Origin: Deroplatys truncata
Taxonomy: Eukaryota > Arthropoda > Insecta > Mantodea > Mantidae
Assembly (NCBI GenBank): GCA_030765065.1
Contig: CM060978.1
Location: 218,321,498 to 218,385,497 of the forward strand
DNA length: 64,000 nucleotides
Direction: 5' to 3'
A program made the position numbers and the translations under genes. Below, in pieces: positions 1 to 10,131 of the stretch. Position 1 is the stretch's first letter. Each line of letters begins with the position of its first letter. The notes under the pieces are model-generated. The model searched no databases, was not told the DNA's origin, and worked only from the letters and a program-made list of their open reading frames with translations.

Positions 1-776
1 TAACTTTGTGATTTGAATGTTTCTTTAAATATTATTTATTTAGGTTTGCCTCGGCTGCACCAGTATTAATGTGTAGATACATGTTTCTATTTGTAGGGGA
101 TGGTGCGACTGAAGAATGTAGGCTTACACAAATTATAATTCTTTTACTTCACTTCTTTTATTAATCCTTGACACGATTAAATAACACTTCACTGATATAG
201 AGAGCTGTGAGATTATTTATTAATTACTTGCACTTTTTAAACACGTAAACTTAATAATATCCTCGCCGTAAAGAATTTTTGTCTCACACTGAATACGTAT
301 TAAACTTCTCGAGAACGCGTCTCGCGTCCGGTTAGGAAGGCTGTCTACTAGCAACTGAGTTCTGAATTTGTACAATTTGCTCTATTTCAGTTTCTGATTG
401 GCTAATTCTACTCCAATAGAATACTTATATTTAACTTAAGCTTGTTCTGGTTGTTGATTGGCTATTTTATAAACTGTTTAAAAAATTACATTATTGTTCC
501 AAGAATTACTAGTAGCATTATTAAACTTTGCAATTCATTATTGCCTCAAGGTTACCTCATTGTTAGCAACTTTTGACCTATATTCTCACAGCTTCAACAT
601 TATTAAATTACGTAATACATTCACATAATATTATTATACATCTATACACATTAATACCATGACAGTTGCATACATTTTATGTTATTTTATACACACGTTG
701 CTTTAAGGCGGGCTGTTATTATATTTTATATTATTTAATTAGACTAAAATCATTTAAGTGTTAAAATACTGCCTCA
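1..776 (-). repeat. LTR-like repeat family A, copy 1 (cut by window edge)
   Basis: The first of four copies of a roughly 0.9-kb repeat in this window (others at 25124-26033, 47651-48567 and 49987-50862). On its sense (minus) strand it begins TGAGGCAGTA at 776. It shares with the other copies the blocks AACAGCCCGC, AGCCAATCA (twice, CCAAT-like) and the stretch around CTCTATATCAGTGAAGTG. Its far end lies outside the window. Other copies end in CA just before a primer-binding-site-like motif, which is why I infer LTRs. No polypurine tract precedes it, so whether this is a full element or a fragment is unknown. Confidence 0.55.
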
Positions 777-1485
777 GTTAACAATGGCTGAAACAGTAAA
801 TTTTAGTACGGACTACAGCTAACCAGTCTGCTAAATATTTAAAACGTTTAGCCTGCTCAATGATTTTTCCATTTTAATATGGTTTGCCTTGCAAAGCTAT
901 TGCACTGGTAACAACTTCGCCAAATGTTTGGAAATAAGACTAACCACATTTTCTTTAATTCCGGATAAATGCAAGTTAGGAAACATCGTCTTCTGTTTGT
1001 CCAGGCTTGAATCATGTTCCAAAACTGTATGGTATAGATCATCTGGAGAAATTGAACAAGAGCGGTTAGTACTTTAGATGCAAGAAGAACAATTTAAATG
1101 TGTTATAATCACATTACTTTGTCTATGTACTCTTCTACAAGCTATTCTTACAAATGCTTCTTATGTATATTTCTTGCTCTTAATGGAGATTGGCATTTCT
1201 CGGCTGCAGAAATGCTTTAATTACACGTTTGGATGAAAGTATAAAAGACATATGGCTGGCTTAAGCGATAGTCAAATCTTTATAAAGCGGGTCGCTACGT
1301 GACAGCTTTGAAATTCCACTCTTTGCACGACAGGGTGACAACAAACAATAACATCATAGAGCTTGGGATAAACATAAAGTATTTGAAAGTTCAAAACAAT
1401 AACTATTTGAGATAAAGTGTGTACTTTAAGGAGATCTACTAGTTTTGTGTAGTTAGCTTACACAGACACGTGTATCTTTTTCTAA
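777..1485. other. No recognisable feature
   Basis: AT-rich DNA without a convincing coding region. The stretch at about 1258-1335 weakly resembles part of dispersed family C (1486-1665 and 30236-30500), with the shared words TTAAGCGATAGTCAAAT and CACTCTTTGCA. Confidence 0.4.
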
Positions 1486-1665
1486 AAATCTGATGTGGTA
1501 CACTCACCTGACTTTCTCTACTCTTGTACATCTTATTGCTAATTTTCTTGTAGGTGATGCAAGGGGAATATGGTAGGCTTTAAGCGATATTCAAATGTTT
1601 TAAGAGCTGGTTGCTATGTGGAGCATTCTATTCTCTTTGCATTCTCTTTGAAGAATACTTTTGGA
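1486..1665 (+). repeat. Dispersed repeat family C, copy 1
   Basis: Matches 30236-30500 in reverse orientation: both have TCTGATGTG, GACTTTCTCTACTCTTGTAC, AATTTTCTTGTAG, ATGCAAGGGGAAT and GAGCTGGTTGCTATGTGGAG in the same order. This copy lacks about 80 bases present in the other one. Class unknown and no coding potential. Confidence 0.6.
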
Positions 1666-1679
1666 GACATTCCCAGAGA

Positions 1680-1917
1680 ATTTGAGATATACATTTCATT
1701 TGTCATGAAAATATCTTAAACATATGATATTTTAATCAAAATCGTTAGAGCCATTTTTGAGATATTTAAAATTTTCGAAAAATGTTTTATATAAAGGGTA
1801 ATCTGGGGTGGGGGATTTTCTTGAAAACCTTTGTGTCGCATCTCTGGAAGATACTGAACCTAAATACCAAGTTTGGTGTTTATCCGACTGTTCGTTTCTG
1901 AGTTATGCTGTTCACAG

Positions 1918-1952
<35 letters not shown>

Positions 1953-2095
1953 CATGTTTCCAAAAATGCTTTTTTAGGATTCAGGGGGCCTCAAAACATA
2001 CATTTCCGCTAAAATCTCGGTATTGAATGTTTGGGTGGAATACAATACTTCCCCTACTTACTATACGTGTTAGAGGAAGTAAAAATGGTTTTATG
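1680..2095 (-). repeat. Dispersed repeat family B, copy 1, with an internal (CA)n tract
   Basis: Reverse-oriented relative of the repeats at 33560-34060 and 45006-45560. Shared landmarks are the AAATTTTCGAAAAAT-type block, a phrase around AAGATGCGACA/TGTCGCATCT, ACCAAACTTGGT/ACCAAGTTTGGT, and a GT/CA run at the same place (here 1920-1949). Probably a non-coding transposon family of unknown class. Confidence 0.6.
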
Positions 2096-2099
2096 ATTC

Positions 2100-2790
2100 A
2101 GATATTTTCAAAACGTGTATTTCCGGTGAAATCTCGATATAGAATTTTTTAAATGTCACACAATAACTTACAACAGTAAACAGTAGAGAAAATAAAAATA
2201 TAGGATCTGTAATGTGCTTTCAGAATGTACGATTTTTATGTATTTTCAAAGGAATACGTGTAACATATCTTATCCTGAGGTTGGAAACCCCAAACCTCGA
2301 AAGCCGCTTGCGGAATTCAATTGAGAAGCACACCCTTGGTGTTTGACGCATGTTGACGTCAATGAGTTCCTTTGTGCCCCAGATACCGCAATATAAACAA
2401 AGCCACAACTTAACCACATTTGATTGTCTCCTAATGTCTGCAACACTTCATACCAAAATTGATTTGTTTGCAAACTAAGCATTTATGTCTTTTCCTAGCC
2501 GAGCCGTTGTTTTATTACCTGTACTAACAAGGGAGTTTCAAACTCTCAATACCAATATATATCGACAGTTTTCCTACAATAACAATTAGTCATAACTTAG
2601 CTGCTAGTTTTAACTTGGCTCAGAAATTGCGCACCATATCTTCCGTTTAAAATAAGGGCTGTCCCATATTAAACACCTTTAGAATTGAGCCCCTCTGTTG
2701 GTTTGTTAAGTTGCCCGGCCTGAAGTTTTACAGACTTTTATCTTTTATATTGCAATTAATGATTATCATTTATGTGTACTGTTATAATCG
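2100..2790. other. No recognisable feature
   Basis: Only short random open frames on both strands. From about 2640 the DNA may be the 5' end of the transposon whose decayed transposase follows. Confidence 0.35.
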
Positions 2791-2793
2791 ATA

Positions 2794-3600
2794 ATGAAGC
2801 GATACATAAAGTATCAACGCGTCCAGATTCTGAAACTGCATTTTAAGTACAGAGAATGTTATGCAGAGACGAAATGCACCTAACGTTTCAACAGTGCAGC
2901 GGCTGGTAAGAAAATAAATTTGAAGATACTGGATCGACAGAGAACTTCTATTCGCCTGGACGTCCACGTTCACGTCGATCGGTAGAGAATGTTGCAACGA
3001 GCCCAGTGAAGTCTATTCGCCGCGTTCTTAACAATTAACCATTCCGAGAAGTAGTTAGCAGCAAATTTTAACAAAAGATCTGAAAATTTATGCGTTTAAG
3101 ACCCAACTAACAGAAGAGTTGACAATTTGCTGCGTCGACCATTTACCGATTGTGGATAATGAGACAAAATATTGAATGATGATTTTCATAAGAAAATAAT
3201 CTTCAGTGATGAGGCACGCTTTTAGCTTAATAGTCATGTAAACAACATTTCAGTATTTGGGGCACCAAGAATCCGAGCATGATCCATGAGAATTAGCTGT
3301 ATCCAGAATGAGTCACCGTTTGGGTCGGATTATTATGGGCTAGCATGCTGATTGCGCCATACTTTTATGAACGAGACTGGAAAAGCAGTGACAGTGAATG
3401 GTGATTGTTATTGTAACTTAATAATAGAGCTTTTACGGCTGCAATTGCAAGAACTGAGTGTGAAAGACTTGTGGTTCCAACAGGTTTGAGCGACCAGCCA
3501 CACTACCTTCTGAGAGAAAGAATTCCCTTGTGATTTGACATCAGTGACTATTTTTGTGGGGTTATGTAATATCTTGTGTTTATGTGGACAATCCATGAAC
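2794..3600 (+). pseudogene. Decayed IS630/Tc1/mariner-type transposase
   Basis: From the ATG at 2794 the reading MKRYIKYQRVQILKLH looks like the N-terminal helix-turn-helix of insect IS630/Tc1/mariner transposases. Around 3195-3225 a frame reads KIIFSDEARF, the setting of the first catalytic Asp. Downstream short pieces (NETGKAVTVNGD near 3370, LWFQQ near 3470) follow the expected order of this family. At least six stops or frame changes break it. The complete transposon at 42462-43806 encodes a related but different protein. It ends just before the palindromic element; whether that element inserted into it cannot be told. Confidence 0.6.
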
Positions 3601-3632
3601 CATTCCTCAACTCAAAGTAGAAATTAGACTAT

Positions 3633-3638
3633 CATATG
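3633..3638. repeat. Left target-site duplication CATATG
   Basis: CATATG occurs immediately outside both ends of the palindromic element (here and at 20576-20581). Six bases is the duplication length known for Mavericks/Polintons. CATATG is its own reverse complement, so it could equally be the outermost six bases of the inverted repeat. Confidence 0.6.
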
Positions 3639-3704
3639 AGTAGGGGGGAAATAAGAGAGCTGGCACAGTTAATTTATGCATGGCTATTCATATGCAAATG
3701 AGCT

Positions 3705-3749
3705 CCCCCACCTCCTCTCTCCCCCACCTCCTCCCTCCCCCTCCCCCCG
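3705..3749 (-). other. Subterminal G-rich tract (left)
   Basis: The plus strand is almost pure C/T; the minus strand has more than four runs of three to six G within 45 bases. This meets the usual pattern for a G-quadruplex or, as a purine/pyrimidine mirror tract, a triplex. The mirror copy is at 20471-20516. Confidence 0.6.
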
Positions 3750-4361
3750 CTGTGCCTTGGTAGTTTTAGCTGCACCTGCGGTCGTAAATCATGTTGAGTA
3801 CAATGGAGGCTTGACAGTTAGGTAATTAAAGCTGTCAATCAACTGTCAGAACGAACAAAGGGGTCATAAATTTAAGGTTCTGTAACAAAGGCGAGATGTT
3901 TTTCCTACCCATTCCACATCCGGCCACTTCTGCACCTGGTCAGTTACCCGCCCCCACTTCCATTGTGTGTGTCGAACACGTGGCATACTCGTTCCACTAG
4001 CTTTTAACAAAAGAACAATGCTTGCCCTTCAGCTGTCAAAATGAACAAAGCCCATGATGAATTAGGGTTGTAACAAAGCCTGACCCTTTCCATTGTGTAA
4101 GAGATTCTATTGTGTGTGCCTTTCTATTGTCCGATGCAAGCATTCTTTAGAAAGACCACCTGGCAACCCAATAACAAAGCCTGACCCTTTCCATTGTGTA
4201 AGAGATTCTATTGTCCTTGGCAAGGCTAGTTTAGAAAGACACCTGCAGCGTTCCCATTGTTTGGCCACCTGCTAGTTTAACAAAAGAATTCGAGGGTTGC
4301 TTTATACTCGTCCTGTCCTTGTTTGTGTGAAAGAGAGAGAAACTTGTTTACCAACTCTGCG

Positions 4362-4369
4362 TGACGTCA
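4362..4369. promoter_or_regulatory. CRE-type palindrome TGACGTCA
   Basis: Perfect CREB/ATF consensus at the end of the first promoter-like unit, in the context CTGCGTGACGTCA. Confidence 0.45.
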
Positions 4370-4600
4370 TACTTTAGAAAGACACCTGCTCCATAACAAA
4401 GCCTGACCCTTTCCATTGTGTAAGAGATTCTATTGTGTGTGCCTTTCTATTGTTCTGTGCAAGGCTAGTTTAGAAAGACACCTGCAGCGTTCCCATTGTT
4501 TGGCCACCTGCTAGTTTAACAAAAGAATTCGAGGGCTGCTTTATACTCGTCCTCTCCTTGTTGGTGTGAAAGAGAGAGAAACTTGTTTACCAACTCTGCG

Positions 4601-4608
4601 TGACGTCA
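4601..4608. promoter_or_regulatory. CRE-type palindrome TGACGTCA
   Basis: Second perfect CRE, 239 bp after the first and in the same context, so it was copied with the tandem unit. Confidence 0.45.
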
Positions 4609-4856
4609 GGTCGGCCATCATGATTTTGCCTGAGGGAGTTCTCCCCGATGTTTTACGACCTCCTACGAATATACCCGAGCATAGTTAACAAGCATTCTGT
4701 TTCAGCCAACGACTCCGAAAAAAGCGTCTAATATACATTTCATTACGTGCATTAAACCTCTGAGTGATATACATAGATCGGTGTTCGATTCTTACTGTAA
4801 TCAAAAGTTTATTGCTAATGAGAAATTAATGATTGATATTATTATATCATTACCCT

Positions 4857-5380
4857 AATTAATAAAAAGGCGTTCAGAGAATTCTAGCTCGAATCTTACC
4901 CAACGAAACTCTAATGCTTAATAAATATTAAACTATGCAAGGTCAGATTAAAATGCATTTAACAAATTTAATTTTTATATATCATTACAATAATTAATAA
5001 AAGGGTGTTCAGTGGGTTCTAGATCGAATCTCTAATGCTTAATAAATATTAAACTATCTGAGTATTGCGCGGCCAGATTAAAACGTGTTTAACGAATATA
5101 ATTTAATTAATGAAACGGTGTTCAGGGGGATCCTAGATCGAATCTGCGAAACTCTAATGCTTAATAAATATTAAACTATGCACGACCAGATTAAAATGTG
5201 TTTAACAAATATAATTTAATATACACGACATTACAATGTTTAACGATCTGTATTCTTAGGAACCAGAGGTCCATAGTTCGAATCCAACCCTGTGAAACGC
5301 TATAATAACTATTAAGTTATTGAAGCAGCGGGCGGTCGGATTAAAATTGCATTTAACAACTATAATTATTTATATTAAAC
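4857..5380 (+). repeat. Tandem array of 110-130-bp units, each with a B-box-like motif (left, about 4 units)
   Basis: Each unit has TTAATAAA..GTTCAG, then CTAGNTCGAATC (close to the Pol III B-box GWTCRANNC), then AAACTCTAATGC, AATAAATATTAAACTAT and CAGATTAAAA. The bases around the motif do not pair as a tRNA T-stem, so these are not tRNAs. The right arm has about six units (18590-19370). Confidence 0.65.
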
Positions 5381-5469
5381 CCTGATGCATACTTAGATAT
5401 CCCGAAGCCTAGACAACATTCTTTCTTCTTCTCCTCTCTTTTTCTTTCTATCTATCTCTTTCTTTCTCC

Positions 5470-5960
5470 ACGACTTGTACACATTCAGGCGTTCACATAT
5501 ACACGAGCGCTTGTACACACATCAGCAAACATACACTGGTGCACGCATGCACACACACTCACATACATACAATAGTACACACACATACACGCATTCACAC
5601 AACTCATGCGTATACATACATACACCAGTGCTCTTACACACATACATACACATGGACACACACACACATGCACACACATACACCAGTGCACACACGCATA
5701 CACGCACATGTAAGTACACACACGCACACACGTACATTCAAGTACACACACAATCACCTACATACACCGGCCCATACACAATGCACATACATACACCAGT
5801 ACACACACGCATTCACGCACCTCATGCGTATACATACATACACCAGTGCTCTTACACTCACACATACATATACATGGACAAACACACACACGTGCAAGCA
5901 CATATGCCTGTTCACTTACACCCAACAGCAGCAACCCACACACGTACACACCAACTCACG
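5470..5960 (+). repeat. CA/CACATA-rich tract (left arm)
   Basis: Degenerate ACACAC/ACATACA repeat about 490 bp long. Every frame is open and gives Thr/His- or Val/Cys-rich strings with no protein character, so the frames are not genes. Alternating purine/pyrimidine DNA of this type can adopt Z-form. Mirror copy at about 18010-18480. Confidence 0.85.
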
Positions 5961-6079
5961 CGCATGTCCTGAATGAAAAGAGACAAAATGATGCAATAAA
6001 AACTAATTATAGCTCGGGATGCAAGGCTCCATTTACGATTGCTCGAAACCGGTCTTCTAATAACTCCAAAACTAATTAA

Positions 6080-6790
6080 AATAAAGACAGTAAATAAACT
6101 TTATTACTTTTATGCCATTAGCTCGTTTCTTGTGCATGTATATTAGAGTCCGGGTGTCATGGGTTCGATCCTTAACTTTAAATCTCAATTATCTCAGAAA
6201 CTAGCAGGGATTAAGGTGCGGACCAAAGCACGATTTTTAGTTCCTACGATGAACAATTAATGCTTTATATAATTTCCAATCAGTGTCCCTAGCTCGAATC
6301 CCGATCTTTCAGTGACTTCCTTAATTTTCCACTGTGTTCTAGAATATATCACTTAGATCAATGTTGCAACTGCATACAGGTCTTTTAAACACATCAAACT
6401 AATATTATAAATAATTTTGTTTCTGGCGTTCTGAGTTCGAATACCGATTCAATGAAGTTTACTTATAAATTTAATAACAGTAAATAATTAAGACAAAGGT
6501 ACCAAATAAACCTATTACGTTTATGTCATCAGATAATATCTTGCGGGCGTATATTAGGGTACCTGACATCCAGGGTTCGATCCTTAAGTTTAAATCTCAA
6601 TTATCGCAGAAACAGGCAGAGATAGAGCTGTAGACGAAAGCATGTTTGATAGCTCATACAATGAACAATTAATGCTGTATATAATTTTCAATCAGTTGCC
6701 CCTAGTTCGAACCCCGATCTTTCAATGACTTCACTGATTTTCCTCTGTACTCTAGAATACATCACTTAGATTGATGCTTTAACTGCATGC
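6080..6790 (+). repeat. Diverged direct duplication (about 420 bp) with paired B-box-like motifs (left)
   Basis: The blocks at 6080-6370 and 6480-6790 share TATATTAG, GGGTTCGATCCTTAA, TAAATCTCAATTAT, GAACAATTAATGCT, CCGATCTTTCA and TAGAATA. Each carries two GTTCGANNC-like motifs (6163 and 6292; 6574 and 6704), with another at 6434. A GA-rich run follows at 6797-6832. The mirror is at 17215-17925. Confidence 0.65.
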
Positions 6791-6967
6791 AGCTGTGTGA
6801 GAGAGAGCGAGAGAGGGAGAGGAAGTGAAACAAGCAGGGATAGAAGTGCTGAGGGCCTCTGCGCATGCGTAGCAAGAGATGATGCCATTGGCTGCAATAA
6901 TCACGTGAAGTGTAAGCATCACAGCCATGATGACGTGCAGGCATCGCCTGGAGGGGGTTTAGATCCC

Positions 6968-6975
6968 TATATAAA
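6968..6975 (+). promoter_or_regulatory. TATA box of the left OB-fold-like gene
   Basis: TATATAAA, 125 bp upstream of the ATG in the first exon. Transcription would be expected to start about 25-30 bp downstream, near 7000. The same box is kept in the right arm at 16974-16981. Confidence 0.6.
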
Positions 6976-7099
6976 CAGACATCTGTCCCATGTTAGAACT
7001 GTTGTGTACTTATTAACTTTACATTCAAGTTTTAAAGAGCTTTAAAAGCAACGTGAGCTACAGGCCGTCTACACATTCAGCACATATCAAAACGGGGCA

Positions 7100-8222
7100 A
7101 TGCAAGGTGAGTTTTAAATAACTATACAAAATCACTGTTGGCTTTTACAATACATTTAATTTTATTTAAACGTTACAGTACATGAAAGACGATTCGTTAC
7201 AAAGAGCATCATATTTTCTAATCTGTGCTTTACATTAACATGGATTTCGCTGCATACTCTTCTTCAGTTCACATGATTTTCGCCACACATTCTTCTTACA
7301 TAAACATTCATACGACTTTCCCCTCATTCTTTGTTTCACTATACACTCACATGATTTCCTCTACTCATTCTTTATTCCACCTACAGGTTCATGCTTTGTT
7401 AACATTCACATGACTTTCTCTTCACATTCTTTGCTTCCATTAACATTCACATGATTTTCGCCACACCTTCTTCTTACATAAACATTCATACGACTTTACC
7501 CTCATTCTTTGTTTCACTATACACTCACATGATTTCCTCTACTCATTCTTTGTCCCCCTGCAGGTTCATGCTTTGTTAACATTCACACGACGTTCTCAGC
7601 TCATTTCTCTATTGACATTCACATGATCTTCTCAACACATTCTTCTTACTTAAACATTCATACGATTTTCCCCCTCATTCTTTGTTTCACTATACATTCG
7701 CACACGATTTCCTCTACTCATTCTTTGGTTCTCTGCTGGCTCATCTTCAATGAACATTCACATGATTTCTGTACTTATTCTTTATTTCTCTACACCCTCA
7801 TAGGCTTACTTACAAAACATACACACCCTAGTTCTTCAACTTGAATAATGTAGTGAAAATAATAATTCATGACAATGTCTGTTACAGATTGTTTAGCTGA
7901 TAGACTTAACAAGATGGTGGAAGAGCGTAGTTTCCTACCGACTCGCCGAGTTCAAGATCTCGAAATAGGTCTTAACTATGAGATAAAGTCCTTAAAGAGA
8001 GTTCAAACAAGATATGGTACCAGGATCGTATCTTCGCTGGAGGATTGTCAAGTGTTCTTGCCAGAGCGCTATAATTCGTTAACCGATCAAGAGATTGCAG
8101 AAATACCTGGGAGCGTATACCTACAGTATAATGGCATGGCAGAGAAGGGGAAATTTAAGACATGTAAATTGTCTTTTTTACATGCAAAGAAGGTGCGTAG
8201 AAGTGTCAAACTTAAGTATTGA
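7100..8222 (+). CDS. Small OB-fold-like (ssDNA-binding-type) protein, two exons, left copy
   Basis: I read exon 1 as 7100-7106 (ATGCAAG) followed by a perfect donor GTGAGT at 7107, and exon 2 as 7888-8222 after the acceptor TCTGTTACAG. The join is in frame and gives a 113-aa product starting MQDCLADRLNKMV. Without splicing an ATG at 7869 would also open the frame. The region LKRVQTRYGTRIV followed by QVFLPERY and SLTDQEI looks like an OB-fold single-stranded-DNA-binding protein of the kind I associate with arthropod mobile elements; this is inference from pattern. A poly(A) signal AATAAA is at 8255. The TATA box at 6968 supports an intact transcription unit. The right-arm copy differs at three residues. 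Confidence 0.6.
7205..7845 (+). repeat. Degenerate minisatellite inside the intron (left arm)
   Basis: Short phrases such as CATTCACATGA, TTTCCTCTACTCATTCTTTG, TTCTTCTTACATAAACATTC and CATACGACTTT recur at 30-60-bp intervals, nested in a larger period of about 180-200 bp. It fills nearly all of the intron. Open frames through it are incidental. The mirror is at about 16110-16760. Confidence 0.75.
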
Positions 8223-8260
8223 ATGTTCTCCCATTTCACAATGAAAAATTCATAAATAAA

Positions 8261-9390
8261 ACAACTGACTCATTGATATTACATATAAAGATACAAAAGA
8301 TGCATATTATAGAATTTTATAAAAAATTAACGAAATTACAATATCACATGCTTGAGTTTAATTATATCTAGCGCATTGAAATAACTCTAAATATCCGAAT
8401 GTTTATACAAATCTTTGTGCCCCTTTTTACATGTGCCATATGCTTCATTTTACATGTATCATAACAAAAAATGTAATTCTTTCCAGGTTGCCTTTACTTG
8501 ACCAAGATAGTTTTCTAAGACTTTCATTGTGCAATGTTTCAGGGTGTGCAATAAGAGGAAGAAGAAGAAGAGGAATAGCCTGCTGGCATGCAAAGGATGC
8601 TGACGCTATGGGAGGGTAGAATACCTACAAGAAACATTTCGGCAAGAAACGGGTGCTGAGACATCTACATCACCGAAACACATTAAGACAGGATCCTTAT
8701 ATAACATTACAGGGTATACAATGAAAAACTACGGTCAATTTTGTATACAATTCAATGCATTGCTGAGAGTTAGCTCGAACTAGTCTCCCTATATTCACTG
8801 AAATTAAGCATTGTGAGCAATAATTTAAGTGACTTTGAAAATACTTTAAGTAATGGTGAAATTTGTATCCTAAAAGACTTGAGCCCTGTATACATTAACA
8901 GCATTAAGGCTGTTTGCCACGCTGGAATACAAATTATGAAAATAAAAAGACTTTCATTTAAATAATAAGGAAATTTGCATAACCTGCTGTTACAAGTGTA
9001 ATGACATATACAGAAACAATGAGTCGGACGAGAAAGTGATGGAAATGTAAGATAAATAATAACAATAAAAGAATTAAGGTATGCTTTTACATAGTGTTTT
9101 TATTCATTAAAAATCCTTGTATTCCTAATGAAAAATAAATCATTACAATGATTAGTTTAAGTTATATCACAATGATCAAAAAGAGAACCGTCTTTAGATG
9201 CATTACTCGATCTTAAGTCAGAGCACCAAAAAATGACAAATCACGGCTTCTCCATTTTAGATGTGGTGTCACTATTCAGGTAAATTCATGTAACACAACA
9301 GGTTGAGTATGCAGATCTGTGGTCCTAAATGGGTGAAACAGAGTCTTATCCAGCTTAACAGTCTTGAGATCTCACCATCAGAAAGTCGAA
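8261..9390. other. Arm DNA without a recognised gene (left)
   Basis: The sequence is conserved between arms. A pyrimidine tract with acceptor-like CAG near 8486 precedes a 62-codon open frame (8431-8619) with a run of Arg, but I see no family signal. No promoter or structural motif stands out. Confidence 0.4.
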
Positions 9391-9597
9391 TCACAAACCT
9401 TCTCTACTCGCTGAGCACAGGTTTAACAACAGCATTCTCTTCACCCTGAGACGATGTAAAGTATATAAATGTTCAACTTGACAAGGGATTCTAAACTGGT
9501 TGTTAGAGTCCAGAACTGATGTATTATATGGTGAAAACACATGTTCCTCTTCTTAGCGATCTTGTCGTCGAATCTCGATAACATTGAAGATGCCCAT
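9391..9597 (-). pseudogene. Capsid-like N-terminal remnant (left copy)
   Basis: From an ATG at 9597 the frame reads MGIFNVI, then meets an in-frame TAA after about 14 codons, then continues in the same frame through an FSPYN and an RIPCQ segment and stops at 9391. The shape of this segment resembles the start of capsid-type proteins of Maverick/Polinton and related elements (family inference, moderate). The right-arm copy at 14346 has two extra codons and the same stop. Confidence 0.45.
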
Positions 9598-9599
9598 GA

Positions 9600-9749
9600 T
9601 TATAGGATTCTGAAGCCCAAAAACTGTAGGAACTGCTGATTGCGTGATGTTAACCTGATGGGCGTCAAGGGCAGAGCATGATGTGTGCGTCGAATCATTC
9701 CATTATTATATCCTCGACGTCGTTGACTTCTTCTAAAAACTATAGGCAT
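9600..9749 (-). CDS. Short Arg-rich protein, pX/core-like (left copy)
   Basis: ATG at 9749, stop at 9600, 49 aa. It opens with MPIVFRRSQRRRG, has a second basic patch and ends FLQFLGFRIL. The frame stays open upstream to 9833 and beyond without another ATG. The basic N-terminus and short length recall adenovirus pX-like or core proteins carried by Maverick/Polinton elements; I hold this loosely. The right-arm copy differs at one residue (K for Q near the end). The ATG of the broken capsid-like frame starts 3 bp downstream, an order that fits a virion gene cluster. Confidence 0.45.
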   Translation of the reverse strand: MPIVFRRSQRRRGYNNGMIRRTHHALPLTPIRLTSRNQQFLQFLGFRIL

Positions 9750-10131
9750 TATGCTTATATCCTTGTTTCTAAAGGCAATGATATTGCTGTTAGGCCCCCC
9801 TGTTTGCTCTATGAAGCGGATGTTTATGAACAACAGGTAAAATTTGATTTGATGGTTCCTGTGAAATACGTTATCCAGCCGTAACAGATGGGAAAACTGG
9901 TAGATGGAGTGTCCACTTTTACTATAGAGGAAGGAGACTGATGCAATACTGCGCTAAATTCGTATGATGCTCAACTTAAATATATTCACTAGGAAATCAG
10001 ATTCAGATAGCTGATTAGATGGAATAACTTTGTCACTGAAGGGCCACAGAACGTTCCTATAGAACAATCACTGGAAAAAATCAAGAGTGAAAGGAGTGAA
10101 ACGACATTTTTATTATTATTATTATTATTAT

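Larger units (their letters stand above)
4144..4610 (+). repeat. Tandem promoter-like duplication (left arm)
   Basis: Two units of about 230-240 bp (4144-4371 and 4372-4610) share CTTTAGAAAGA, AACAAAGCCTGACCC, GCAGCGTTCCCATTGT, a TTTATACTC TATA-like word and a terminal TGACGTCA. Related partial sequence starts earlier, near 4075. The layout (GA-rich stretch, TATA-like word, CRE) suggests regulatory DNA, but no transcript start can be proved. The mirror copy lies at 19608-20075. Confidence 0.6.

Noticed and set aside
5475..5972. Thr/His-rich and Val/Cys-rich open frames in the CA tract, and their mirror at 18025-18465
   Set aside because: Pure consequence of CA/TG low-complexity DNA; all frames are open on both strands.
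4783..6713. tRNA genes
   Set aside because: Only the B-box-like word is present; T-stem, anticodon arm and acceptor stem do not form.
8431..8619. A further exon of the OB-fold-like gene
   Set aside because: An acceptor-like CAG exists near 8486, but joining from the donor-like GTGCGT in exon 2 gives an immediate stop.
9678..9884. 68-codon frame opposite the Arg-rich ORF (mirror 14059-14265)
   Set aside because: It is the antisense of the more protein-like Arg-rich frame and shows no family signal, although both are conserved because the arms are near-identical.
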